A stretch of 64,000 nucleotides of DNA from a virus: positions 1-64,000 of IMG/VR virus record IMGVR_UViG_3300036715_001574; one strand, 5' to 3'. The translations under genes and the position numbers were made by a program. The notes beneath the pieces are model-generated. The model ran no database searches. It had not been told where the DNA came from and worked only from the letters and a program-made list of their open reading frames with translations. This document shows, in pieces, positions 34,820 through 43,493 of this stretch; the first letter of the stretch is position 1; each line of letters starts with the position of its first letter.

Positions 34820-36271
34820 TTAACCATTATAGTTAAGATTCAATATAAAATATAATATATAGTCATAAAAAGTGTAATCATTATTTATATCAAAAAAGAT
34901 TAATTTTTTATAATTTAAGAATGTTATCTTGTTAAATCTATTTTCGTCTTGTAAATCAAATTCAATTTTATTGTCGGATAATTTTTTTAATATATGTTTA
35001 ATATTAAATGATTTATCAATTAATAGTTCTAAACTTAATTTAGGGTTATCGTCCAAATTTTGTAAGTCAATATCATCAATTGTGAAAAATTTTATTATAA
35101 CATCAGAATTGTCTTTTTGAGGTAATATAAATTGTTTAAAATCAGATTCTCTATTTTTTATATTAGATAAAACTTGGTCAGGAGTATATCCTCGCTCTTT
35201 AACATCACGTGATATTTTCCACTTCTTTTTTAGTAAATCATCCGTATCCATATAAATTTTTAAATCATAGAGATTGTTTTCTGATTGGCTAAATAAACTA
35301 TGAAGTCCACAAACAATTAAATTGTTTGATGGTGAAATTGGTTTTTTTTCTGTAAATTTTCCTGTTGAATGGTCATAATCAACTTGGTAAATTTCATTTC
35401 CAACTTTTAAATTAAAAATGTCCTCACTCATTTTGGTAATATGATTTGCATTTGGGTTTAAATGAGTATAAGTTTTCCAGTTGTTATTTGTTCTTTCCCA
35501 TTTGTGATATCTATCACATTCTAACAAAAACGAATTCGTAAAAGAAATTTTTAATAAATTACTTAATATAGATTTTCCCGAACCAGAGTCACCACAAATG
35601 GCAAAAACATTACATTTTGATAAAATAAAACTATAATCTAAATTAAACAACGTATAGTTAATTTTATTTGAATTCAAATACTCATAAAGTAATGTTTCAG
35701 GACAAGTACCAAATAAATTAATTAAATTCTGAATGTTGTTATAAATGTTAAAATAATTGTTCATTATTTTGGAACTTCCAAAAGCAAACGCATCACAAAT
35801 ATAATTGTCCGTTGGGGTTTCTAACTTTAATTTGTCTATTTTACTATCGTCAGGAATAAACAAAGAATCTTTTTCAAAATTAAAAAAATTGGTGGACTTA
35901 ATTAATAAATCAGGTCTAAGTCTTATTACTAAATCATATTCTTTTCCAGACAAATCCTCATTTATTTTTCTTATTTCATTTAACTTATAAAGTTTTGACC
36001 AATGATTTATTAGATTGTTAATTTTTTTATTCTCATCGTAAAAGATATTATCTTCAACAATAGTTGTAATAGGATTTAAAAGATTTTTGATATGATTTAA
36101 ATCAGATTCACTAATTTGATTAAAATATTTATCCTCTAAATTTTCATTATTAGTTATGTGAAGATAAACATCAACGTTTACAAATTTACCAATAATCTCT
36201 TTTTTTATAAAATTAATATTTTCTTGGTAATTTCTAAGATAACCTGAAATTAATAACGCAACCTTCATCAT
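34820..36271 (-). CDS. Fusion: capsule-type glycosyltransferase plus PRK/uridine kinase-like domain
   Basis: Residues 1 to about 215 begin ALLISGYLRNYQENI and contain YDLVIRLRPDLLI, typical of a family of surface-glycan transferases (WavE-like, with the RLRPD acidic site). From about 221 a P-loop kinase starts: ICGDSGSGKSILSNLL (Walker A 227-234), CDRYHKWER, QVDYDHSTGKFTEKKPI and LIVCGLHSLF. The D-Y-D-H and GLH marks place it with phosphoribulokinase/uridine kinase. After about 380 there is an Asn/Asp-rich tail. A sugar kinase joined to a transferase is unusual. It sits directly upstream of the aldolase. Confidence 0.8.
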   Translation of the reverse strand: MMKVALLISGYLRNYQENINFIKKEIIGKFVNVDVYLHITNNENLEDKYFNQISESDLNHIKNLLNPITTIVEDNIFYDENKKINNLINHWSKLYKLNEIRKINEDLSGKEYDLVIRLRPDLLIKSTNFFNFEKDSLFIPDDSKIDKLKLETPTDNYICDAFAFGSSKIMNNYFNIYNNIQNLINLFGTCPETLLYEYLNSNKINYTLFNLDYSFILSKCNVFAICGDSGSGKSILSNLLKISFTNSFLLECDRYHKWERTNNNWKTYTHLNPNANHITKMSEDIFNLKVGNEIYQVDYDHSTGKFTEKKPISPSNNLIVCGLHSLFSQSENNLYDLKIYMDTDDLLKKKWKISRDVKERGYTPDQVLSNIKNRESDFKQFILPQKDNSDVIIKFFTIDDIDLQNLDDNPKLSLELLIDKSFNIKHILKKLSDNKIEFDLQDENRFNKITFLNYKKLIFFDINNDYTFYDYILYFILNLNYNG

Positions 36272-36278
36272 TTTATTA

Positions 36279-37496
36279 TTAAAAATTAGTTTTAAAACTA
36301 TCTAAATTTATTTCCCACGGCGAATTTAACCCACCATCTAATTTAATACAATCTTTTGAATTAACCTTTTTACTCAAATATTTGGTATCATTATTCCAAG
36401 CGGTTAACATAATATCACTATATGAAATAGTTAGACAATCATTTTCCACTTTGGTTATCTCCCCAACAATATTACCAACCTTTACTCTCATATATGTTTT
36501 AAACTCACTATTTTCAGTGTGTGATGTGTTATCAAATAAGTTTAAATTAACTTTATTTAATGAATATAAAAAACGTTTATTTATATCTAAAAAAAATGGA
36601 GATATTATGGCTGTTAAATTACAACTTTTTTTGGAAAATAAAACATTACAAATACCACCACCTATAGCACCAACAACTTCTTCAACATTGGCAAATAAAA
36701 GTATTTTTTCTGTAGTTGTCATGTTTTCTGTGAATACCTCTGTAAAACCATTTTCAACTAAAAAATCAACCAAAGAATCTTCGTTGACTAATTTACGTTT
36801 AGTTGTGTAGTTTGTACCTATATTACTGAAATCACCGTGTACCCAACTCCTTCGTGAAATATAAATTTTCTTAGGTAAATTTTCTTGATTAATATCTTTA
36901 CTTACTCTCTTAACAATTTTACGATATAAATCATAAATTTCATTTCTTGGGGGTAAATTAGAATCAAAATCATGTGTGTATGATGTTGATACTAAAATTG
37001 ATGAATACTCAGTATCTTCATCTATTATTTTAATATCATTATCTGTAATTTCCAATATATCTAAAAACTCAGAAACAAATCTATAATGTTCTTTTTTATT
37101 GGGATTTGGATAATTCATTAATAATTTTAAATTTGGTTTTGTTTTCTTCATTTCCATAAAACTTATCAAATATGGTAATGTGTCATAAACAAAATGAAAA
37201 TAATTATCGGTATTATAAATGAAGTAGAACAAACTTTCTAACTCAAAATTTTTAGTTGTTTTTTCCTCACCAAATTTAATATCTTTTGAAATTCTTTTTA
37301 AAGACATTGTGGTCTCTTGAATAGGATTAACTATTTGATTTGTTTTGTTTGAAATAAAAAAAATATTTGGATAAAATAAGGATTCTCCAGTTGGGATTAC
37401 ATTTTTTAATTCATAAACATTTATTTCTCGTTGATTTGAATCAACTGAAAATAAATTAAGTTTATCCGTTATTTCTTTGAATGATACAAGATTCAT
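36279..37496 (-). CDS. GT61-family glycosyltransferase
   Basis: The 405-residue protein has YFHFVYDTLPYLISF (the family's H-x-x-x-(D/E) start), KKIYISRRSW, VNEDSLVDFLVENGF and VVGAIGGGICNVLF. These match GT61 (DUF563) proteins of capsule clusters, where the G-x-x-GGG-x-x-N motif is the active-site loop and I-S-R-R binds the nucleotide. GT61 includes plant and animal xylosyl- and O-GlcNAc-transferases. Donor is undecided. It ends one base from the next gene. Confidence 0.8.
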   Translation of the reverse strand: MNLVSFKEITDKLNLFSVDSNQREINVYELKNVIPTGESLFYPNIFFISNKTNQIVNPIQETTMSLKRISKDIKFGEEKTTKNFELESLFYFIYNTDNYFHFVYDTLPYLISFMEMKKTKPNLKLLMNYPNPNKKEHYRFVSEFLDILEITDNDIKIIDEDTEYSSILVSTSYTHDFDSNLPPRNEIYDLYRKIVKRVSKDINQENLPKKIYISRRSWVHGDFSNIGTNYTTKRKLVNEDSLVDFLVENGFTEVFTENMTTTEKILLFANVEEVVGAIGGGICNVLFSKKSCNLTAIISPFFLDINKRFLYSLNKVNLNLFDNTSHTENSEFKTYMRVKVGNIVGEITKVENDCLTISYSDIMLTAWNNDTKYLSKKVNSKDCIKLDGGLNSPWEINLDSFKTNF

Positions 37497-38372
37497 TTAA
37501 TTTAACTCTTCAAGTATTTTATAAAAACTTTTATTTAATCTTGTAAGTTCAACCATATCTGTACCTGCAACTCTTTCATCTTCATGCCACCAAATATCAA
37601 ATTCTAATGTAACAAATAAATCGGGATGGTTTCTATACATTAATGTCATTATGTCTTCTTCGTGATATAGTCTTTTATCGTGTTCAGTAACTTGATAAAC
37701 ATATTTTTTAAAAAGTGTGATTATCTCGTTTAATAATTCTTTTTTTCCACCAAAAAAACCACCAATAATGTGTCTAGAAATATCATGTTTATTAAAATGT
37801 GATGGATTGACAGTACCTGACCAAAAATTTCTTGAGTTTTCTTTTGAAATAATGATTATTTTATCCCCACTTTTAGAAATTAAATTTTTTAAAAATGTGT
37901 TATTAAACAAAGAACTTTCATAATACTGACTATTATGAATACCTGTTTTTGCCAAATACTTATTTGGTATTAAACCACAATGGGACAAACCAGCATCAAC
38001 CCAATAATAATTGTCGTAAGACATATCTTCCATTGATAACCATATAAACTTCATGTATTGTATTTCAATACATCTATCACCTTTTTTAATTCCTTCATAG
38101 TCTTTGTATTGACCAATCAACTCAGAAAATTCATTTTGGTTTAAATCAAATTTGACAAATTTGATTTTTTCAGGATTTATATTATGTTCATTATAGAAAA
38201 AATTAACCAATCCATTGTACTCACTATCAGATGTATAACATAAAAAATCAGCATCAGTCATTTTTAATAATGATAATAAACTCCAACAATAATGACCATG
38301 TCTATTAGGTCTTCCTCCTAAATCAGTTCCATGTAAATTAGAATAAATTGCGGTAATAATTTTAGTTTTCAT
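37497..38372 (-). CDS. HtrL/YibB-like glycan protein
   Basis: The 291-residue protein has KTKIITAIYSNLHGTDLGG, YYWVDAGLSHCG, IIGGFFGGKKELL, HEEDIMTLMYRNHPDLFV and EFDIWWHEDERVAG. This is the W-x-D-x-GL, GGFFGG, EE-x-I order of the HtrL/YibB family, as in the first half of the 22677-24353 product. Members are found in LPS/capsule loci and may be glycosyltransferases. The last 43 codons have a nearly exact stray copy at 24358-24495. Confidence 0.7.
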   Translation of the reverse strand: MKTKIITAIYSNLHGTDLGGRPNRHGHYCWSLLSLLKMTDADFLCYTSDSEYNGLVNFFYNEHNINPEKIKFVKFDLNQNEFSELIGQYKDYEGIKKGDRCIEIQYMKFIWLSMEDMSYDNYYWVDAGLSHCGLIPNKYLAKTGIHNSQYYESSLFNNTFLKNLISKSGDKIIIISKENSRNFWSGTVNPSHFNKHDISRHIIGGFFGGKKELLNEIITLFKKYVYQVTEHDKRLYHEEDIMTLMYRNHPDLFVTLEFDIWWHEDERVAGTDMVELTRLNKSFYKILEELN

Positions 38373-39096
38373 ATTTAAATTCTTTATGTTCGTTGTTTTG
38401 TTTAGTCATTTGATTACGTTCATAATCTAAAAATTCTTTTGGAATTTTATATGGTGAATATAAGTTCCAATTGTATGTTTGCATATAAAAATTACTGTGA
38501 GAACCTTGTGTTACATCTGAAAAATCACTTTTTTGTGGCGCAATTGGTAATATTGGACAGTAACTTTGTTTTTTTAATGTCACATTCTCATAAATGTATT
38601 CATCAATTGGATAATATCCTTGTAAATTATCAGTAATAATTTGTTTTACATTATCATATATTGATTTATGATATATAATCATATTTGTTGCAAACACACC
38701 TCTATGTCTTTCTTCTTTGGGCGGAAAATTAGTAATATCAATTAATAATTTATGGTTATTACTAACATTAACAGGTCTATTATGTGTTGGAGATAAATTT
38801 AAAATACCAAATTCAGTATTCTCTAACTCAATTTCCAATTCTTTAATAAATGATTTTGCGTATGGCATAAATGAACAATCATCTTCTATAACCATAACAT
38901 ATTCATAATTTCTTTCAATTGCAATATCTATAATTCCAACATGAGATAATGTACACCCTAAATGACAACCTGTGTCAACAGCTTTAAATAATTCATAATC
39001 CCACCCAATGTATGACATTTCTTTTTGTATGTGTTCTAATCTGTCAATACGTTTTTCTAAATTTAGAACAAATTTTGGTATTTCATTTAATCTCAT
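38362..39096 (-). CDS. GT25-family glycosyltransferase
   Basis: The protein has IPKFVLNLEKRIDRLEHIQK at the start, then HLGCTLSHVGIIDIAIERN and YVMVIEDDCSFM, the LPS/collagen-type GT25 pattern (NL-x-x-R-x-DR, G-x-x-x-SH, ED-D). The EDD is the metal site. The start at 39096 (MRLNEIPKF) is preferred to the upstream ATG at 39141, which would overlap the FkbM gene by 41 bases. It is translationally linked to its neighbours. GT25 often adds galactose or glucose. Confidence 0.8.
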   Translation of the reverse strand: MRLNEIPKFVLNLEKRIDRLEHIQKEMSYIGWDYELFKAVDTGCHLGCTLSHVGIIDIAIERNYEYVMVIEDDCSFMPYAKSFIKELEIELENTEFGILNLSPTHNRPVNVSNNHKLLIDITNFPPKEERHRGVFATNMIIYHKSIYDNVKQIITDNLQGYYPIDEYIYENVTLKKQSYCPILPIAPQKSDFSDVTQGSHSNFYMQTYNWNLYSPYKIPKEFLDYERNQMTKQNNEHKEFKYEN

Positions 39097-39100
39097 ATCT

Positions 39101-39700
39101 TCATATTTTTTCCCAATTTTCCCACACAAACTCATAATCATAAGTTAATTTGTGTGTTAAAGTTAATTTTTCTCTTATCCAATTTCTTAAATTTACAGAA
39201 TCTGGTATAAACTGATGAAATTGTACCTGTATGTTCTTAAACATATGTATAACATCATTGTCAATTAAACTCTTCAATACTGGAAATTCATCACCCTCAA
39301 TATTAATTTTTATTAAATCAATATTATCTATATTATTTTCATTTAAAAATTTGGTAAATGAAACAACTTTTACCAAAATTTTATTTTCAGCGTTAATATA
39401 AAAAGAACTTGCGTCGTTTAATAATGCAATTTCAATTGATTTGTCTTCATCTGAAATTCCAAAGTCATAAACTTTTATTTTATCATTATTTTTAAATTTT
39501 TCAACCAAATTATTATATAATTCAGGTATTGGTTCAAAAACATGTATATTACATTGATATTTATCGTAAATTTTTTGAGCCCAACTTCCGTGATATCCTC
39601 CTAAGTCAAACACAATTGAATTTTCGTTTAGGGGGTAATTAACTCTTAATGTGTCGTCACCACCAATTTTAAACCATTCTTGTAAATCTTCGTAATTCAT
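39101..39700 (-). CDS. FkbM-family methyltransferase
   Basis: The 199-residue protein has IVFDLGGYHGSWAQKI (SAM motif I), IHVFEPIPELYNNL, and LIKINIEGDEFPVLKSL, the FkbM I-x-x-E-G-x-E/D signature. It should O-methylate a sugar, as FkbM proteins do in glycan loci. It lies 33 bases downstream of the GT11 gene and is the second methyltransferase in the cluster (the other is at 30694). Confidence 0.85.
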   Translation of the reverse strand: MNYEDLQEWFKIGGDDTLRVNYPLNENSIVFDLGGYHGSWAQKIYDKYQCNIHVFEPIPELYNNLVEKFKNNDKIKVYDFGISDEDKSIEIALLNDASSFYINAENKILVKVVSFTKFLNENNIDNIDLIKINIEGDEFPVLKSLIDNDVIHMFKNIQVQFHQFIPDSVNLRNWIREKLTLTHKLTYDYEFVWENWEKI

Positions 39701-39733
39701 TTTTTTTTATTTTATGTTTATTTTTTTTTATGT

Positions 39734-40513
39734 TTATATAATAACCCAATTTTCAGGATAAAGGTCATCTATAATATATGATTGTAATGTCGGACCAAAC
39801 CATTTTTTTGGCGATATTACAATATTTTCTTTTTTATTTAACCAAGCCCCCCACCAACTAAAACTACTATTTGCAATAATGTTATTATCACAGAATGACA
39901 TCAAATATAATTCTTCATAGTCGGACAAGCCAGTAATAAAAATTTTGTTTTCAATATATTTAAACTGTGTTTTACAATATTCTATATCATCTGAAAATAT
40001 TAAATAAACTGATTCAGAACCAATTATTTCATATGATTTTTGATAGTAATCATGTGGTAAAACTGTATGGTAATCTTCTAAATGAAGATAATCACCTCGT
40101 CTTACATGTATAGAACAAGTTTTATTTTTTAATATTTCTCCGTACATAGATTGTAACTTATTTTTAATTTCATCATTTGGTTCAAACAAAGATAAAATTT
40201 CTTCTCGGTTTTTTTTAAAATATTTATCACTTTGAAAAAACCCTGATAATTTTACACTTCTACCAAACGTAGGTATTTCACAGTAATGAAAACTACCCAC
40301 ATTATAAACTTCATACGGTACTTCTGTATTTGAAAATTTTACTTTTTGAAATATTGTGTTTTTATATGTGATTAATGGATGGTGACCATTATAATGTTTT
40401 GTTTCATCAACAATAAAATCTGAGTTCTCGTTTATTGAGGTAGAATACCCTGTAGCAATTTGAAACATTGTATTACCAAGACCTCCGTGTATATCTGTTG
40501 ATATAACATTCAC
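39734..40513 (-). CDS. GT11 alpha-1,2-fucosyltransferase
   Basis: The 259-residue protein starts with GGLGNTMFQIATGYS, the GT11 Gly-rich start, and has the diagnostic CSIHVRRGDYLHLE (H-x-R-R-G-D-Y) and ANSSFSWWGAWLNK (NSSFS-WWGAWL). All three motifs define the alpha-1,2-fucosyltransferase family (FutC/WbiQ type) that uses GDP-L-fucose. The donor is made by the phage's own Gmd and Fcl. It lies 5 bases after the preceding gene. Confidence 0.94.
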   Translation of the reverse strand: MNVISTDIHGGLGNTMFQIATGYSTSINENSDFIVDETKHYNGHHPLITYKNTIFQKVKFSNTEVPYEVYNVGSFHYCEIPTFGRSVKLSGFFQSDKYFKKNREEILSLFEPNDEIKNKLQSMYGEILKNKTCSIHVRRGDYLHLEDYHTVLPHDYYQKSYEIIGSESVYLIFSDDIEYCKTQFKYIENKIFITGLSDYEELYLMSFCDNNIIANSSFSWWGAWLNKKENIVISPKKWFGPTLQSYIIDDLYPENWVII

Positions 40514-40518
40514 TTGTT

Positions 40519-41292
40519 TTAATCTTTAAACATTAATTTTGATTTATCATCATATCCTCGTCTATGCGCAAAAATTACAGAACCAATAGATTTTGCACCT
40601 TCTAAGTTTCTACTTGAATCCGTCCAATATCCAAAAATATCAATATCTTGGGTCGGACAATTATATCTTGATGATAGGATTGATAATACACTTTGGTCGT
40701 GTCTATGATTATCTTCAAAACCATCAACACAACCTTCAATTTGAGAATAATTCCAACCTTCGGTGATAATACGACTGTATTTACCATCACTTTTAAACCC
40801 AACTAATCCTGACCAAAGTTGATTATCCATTAGTTCTTCTTCTGTTGCGTTCATTACCTCAACACATCTCTTGTGTGTAAAATTTCTATTTATGTGAACA
40901 TCACCAACTAAAAAGATATCCTCAGATTCGATAACATTAAAAATTGGTTCCAAACTTCTTAAGGCACAAGCACCAGCATCTAACCATAAAACATTTTTAG
41001 ATAAACTCATAGAATGAAACAAAGTATACATTTTTAAAAAATGACATTTTGTTTTTATTGACGATATTCCTTCATAGATTTGAAAATCTTTTACGATATC
41101 AACAATCATTATTTTTTTTAACGATTTTAATCGATTAATTTCTGTTTGGTCTAAACCAAAATCATAAACCACAATCATATCTACTAACTCAAAACTATCT
41201 TTATGGATACTATTAATTAGAGTTAGTAATGATTCAAAATAAGGACTATTCGCCCCTGTTATAACAATATTATTATACATTTTCATTTTCAT
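40519..41292 (-). CDS. GT-A glycosyltransferase, GT8/DUF1647-like
   Basis: The 257-residue protein has VITGANSPYFESLLTLINS, NVLWLDAGACALRSLEP (an acidic D-x-G-x replacing DxD), LWSGLVGFK and DNHRHDQSVLSIL. This pattern is that of the DUF1647/GT8-like group. The H-D-Q-S late motif completes the active site. It overlaps the GT10 gene by 20 bases, the strongest overlap in the cluster. The acceptor is unknown. Confidence 0.65.
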   Translation of the reverse strand: MKMKMYNNIVITGANSPYFESLLTLINSIHKDSFELVDMIVVYDFGLDQTEINRLKSLKKIMIVDIVKDFQIYEGISSIKTKCHFLKMYTLFHSMSLSKNVLWLDAGACALRSLEPIFNVIESEDIFLVGDVHINRNFTHKRCVEVMNATEEELMDNQLWSGLVGFKSDGKYSRIITEGWNYSQIEGCVDGFEDNHRHDQSVLSILSSRYNCPTQDIDIFGYWTDSSRNLEGAKSIGSVIFAHRRGYDDKSKLMFKD

Positions 41293-42094
41293 TTAAATAA
41301 GTTTGGATTATTTTTTCAGGGTGAATATATTTTTTAGCGGATTCAAAATTACTTTGGATTGAATTAATTTTAGAGTTATATAATTCTACATCTAAAGTGT
41401 CAATAATTGTTGATAATTCATTTTCATCGTTAATAAAAATAACACCATTAGTGTCAAAATAATCTTCAATGTTTTTGGTGCCCCAATAAATTGGAATTGT
41501 ACCAGTTAAAAAACAATCTAATAGTTTTTCAGTAAAATAATCCGGCTCAATTGAATTTTCAATTACCACAGAAAATCTGTAATCTTTAAGACCATCAACT
41601 TTAAAATCTATAGGTTTATCACAACCACTACCATAAAAATCAATTTTTCCACTATCTTTAAACATATTATAGATTGAATGTCTTAATCTATGACCATGAT
41701 TCCAAGTTTTCCATGAAAAAATTGTGCTAATAGATTTTAATTTTTCGTGAATACCCATATCCTCTTCTCTCATCCATGTTCCACCAATTGGAATGTAAAC
41801 AAAATTGTCAATTCTGTTGTTTAAATCTTTTATGGAACTAAAAATATATTTAAAATTTTGGTGGTCTCTAACAGCCTTTGATTGATGGTCACCATTAATT
41901 ACTGGTGGTTCTAATAACCAAACACAATTAATTTTTTCGGGATTTATTTCTTGTGAAAATCCCATGCTATCGGTATATATTGCAATGTCATACTCTGTTG
42001 TGGTCCTTGACCATTCTACAGGACTTGGTAAATTTAAAGATATTCCCGAAGCACCATCAAAATTACCGTCAATTAATTTTATTATTTTTTCCAT
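41273..42094 (-). CDS. GT10 alpha-1,3/1,4-fucosyltransferase
   Basis: The 273-residue protein has FSVVIENSIEPDYFTEKLLD followed by GTIPIYWGTKNIEDYF. These are the GT10 (FucT) motif: E-N-S-x-x-x-x-Y-x-TEK-x-x-D-x-x-x-x-G-x-(I/V)-P-(I/V)-x-(W/Y)-G. Also typical is the CVWLLEPPVINGD region. It transfers L-fucose from GDP-fucose to GlcNAc-type acceptors. It is the most upstream gene of this block of the glycan cluster, and a TATTTATA motif lies 21 bases before its ATG. Size is typical for compact bacterial enzymes. Confidence 0.92.
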   Translation of the reverse strand: MEKIIKLIDGNFDGASGISLNLPSPVEWSRTTTEYDIAIYTDSMGFSQEINPEKINCVWLLEPPVINGDHQSKAVRDHQNFKYIFSSIKDLNNRIDNFVYIPIGGTWMREEDMGIHEKLKSISTIFSWKTWNHGHRLRHSIYNMFKDSGKIDFYGSGCDKPIDFKVDGLKDYRFSVVIENSIEPDYFTEKLLDCFLTGTIPIYWGTKNIEDYFDTNGVIFINDENELSTIIDTLDVELYNSKINSIQSNFESAKKYIHPEKIIQTYLNENENV

Positions 42095-42114
42095 TTTTAT
42101 ATTGTTTTTTTTTA

Positions 42115-42122
42115 TATAAATA
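42115..42122 (-). promoter_or_regulatory. TATTTATA motif before GT10 gene
   Basis: The minus strand reads TATTTATA 21 bases before the start codon, at the beginning of the longest run of glycan genes. It suggests the cluster may be expressed at the same time as the virion genes. Confidence 0.35.
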
Positions 42123-42130
42123 TTAACTAA

Positions 42131-42159
42131 CTTGGTTATTGGTTATTGGTTATTGGTTA
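42131..42159. repeat. Short heptanucleotide tandem repeat
   Basis: A 7-base unit (plus strand GGTTATT) repeats about four times. It runs across the stop codon of the 42143-43402 gene, so slippage could change its last few residues. Confidence 0.7.
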
Positions 42160-43402
42160 ATCTACCTGTGATTCTATCACACCATCCTTTTGATTCTGAG
42201 TGAGGCCAAACAACCCAATGAGATGGCATTTCATCAGTTTGGAACTCTCTCCATACTTTACAGTATTTGTCAGGGTCTATCATAAAACCTGCAATTTCGT
42301 TTTTGTCGGCATCTTTTCTAAATAAAGTTTCATCTTTATCATTATGGAATGCAACAACCCAAAAATCATAATCAGTTTCAGTAACTTGTGAATATCCGAT
42401 ATCAATACAATGTTTGAACATCATACAGAAACTATCTTTCCATTCTTGTTCTGTTTCAAAATTATATGGATTTGGTGGATAATTTTTATCTAAGGTATGT
42501 TTGTCAATCGCTCTCTTTGAAAACAAAATACCGGCATATTTTTCATATTCCGTTAAAGTTCTAACAGGGCCAAAACCATAAGGACCATCATGACCTTCTT
42601 GAGCTTCACCGTCCATACCAAATAATTTTCTATTTGTTAAGTGAGAGTGAGTATTCTTTTGTCCCCAAGTTTTGTCATCATCCCATTGTTTTGTTCTACC
42701 CTTACGAGTATATTCGTGGTAAACAACAGGAATATGAGTGTGAAATAAATCATAACCCCAAGTGTAAGCTCTTGCGGCAATTGAAATTTCTTCACCGTGA
42801 AAATAATATTCAGGATTATGTTGAACTTCCGTTGAGAATTGTCCTAATGTAAAACAAAAGTGAGCCGAATAAAATCTTGCGGTCACAGGTTTCTTCATTT
42901 CTTTCCATCCTGGAATTGTTTCAGGTAAGAAAAATACTGCTCCTTCAGGAATAAAACGGTCAAAGACCATTCTCCAAGCTTCTTGAGCTCTTCCTGCGGG
43001 TTCATTTTCGGGGTCAAAAGAAGGAACATAACCCGTAAGTAGAGGTTTTTTGTATCCGTCCTTCTGTAACCCCTTTATCATTTTGATAAGGATATCATCC
43101 CAATCCTTTACAAATCTCATGTGAGAGTCAATTTGTAGGGTGTAAGTTTCACCTTTATAAAGTTGTTGAACTTGGTGTCGTGCCCAACATACACCTTTGG
43201 CGTCTTGATAAGGAATATCTAAGATTCTAAATCTTTTGTCGTCTTTGTATTCATCTAAATTATCAAAACCATCCTCATCACTATATTGTCTTGCAATACC
43301 TATGACAAGGTTATTTGGTTTTTTGGCGTTTGCCAACATGTCTTTAATTGTTGGAATTAACTGAGGGTCTCTATAAGAGGCGATTTGAACGAAAATTTTC
43401 AT
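42143..43402 (-). CDS. GlcNAc-transferase, Skp1/mucin type (GT60-like)
   Basis: The 419-residue protein starts with KIFVQIASYRDPQLIPTIKD, the I-x-x-x-SYRD-x-x-x-x-x-T start of the GlcNAc family. It has GVCWARHQVQQLY, TLQIDSHMRFVKDWDD (DSH metal site) and FCFTLGQF with YFHGEEIS. The family includes the Dictyostelium Skp1-hydroxyproline GlcNAc-transferase and trypanosome mucin polypeptide GlcNAc-transferases that modify Thr. It lies just downstream of the Thr/Pro-rich fibre gene, separated only by a terminator. Modification of those repeats is an attractive inference. It ends in a small tandem repeat. Confidence 0.85.
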   Translation of the reverse strand: MKIFVQIASYRDPQLIPTIKDMLANAKKPNNLVIGIARQYSDEDGFDNLDEYKDDKRFRILDIPYQDAKGVCWARHQVQQLYKGETYTLQIDSHMRFVKDWDDILIKMIKGLQKDGYKKPLLTGYVPSFDPENEPAGRAQEAWRMVFDRFIPEGAVFFLPETIPGWKEMKKPVTARFYSAHFCFTLGQFSTEVQHNPEYYFHGEEISIAARAYTWGYDLFHTHIPVVYHEYTRKGRTKQWDDDKTWGQKNTHSHLTNRKLFGMDGEAQEGHDGPYGFGPVRTLTEYEKYAGILFSKRAIDKHTLDKNYPPNPYNFETEQEWKDSFCMMFKHCIDIGYSQVTETDYDFWVVAFHNDKDETLFRKDADKNEIAGFMIDPDKYCKVWREFQTDEMPSHWVVWPHSESKGWCDRITGRLTNNQ

Positions 43403-43428
43403 ATAATATTATTTTATACCTAAAAATA

Positions 43429-43462
43429 AAAAACCCTTCAAAAAACTGAAGGGTTTTATCTA
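43429..43462 (-). terminator. Strong hairpin terminator after fibre operon
   Basis: AAAACCCTTCA pairs with TGAAGGGTTTT around a loop of about 6 bases, and a T-rich stretch follows on the minus strand. It separates the fibre genes (43494-49980) from the glycan cluster. The flanking A and T tracts would allow it to act on both strands. Confidence 0.85.
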
Positions 43463-43493
43463 TAATAATTTATATTATATTTTAAATAAATTG

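Noticed and set aside
42131-42159. Phase-variable contingency repeat
   Set aside because: The heptamer repeat sits over the stop codon, so slippage changes only the last residues and not expression.
22677-43402. Bacterial LPS/capsule locus joined by misassembly or prophage boundary
   Set aside because: Phage genes flank it on both sides. Paralogues of its genes occur in the second phage operon, and gene spacing and base composition match the rest of the window.
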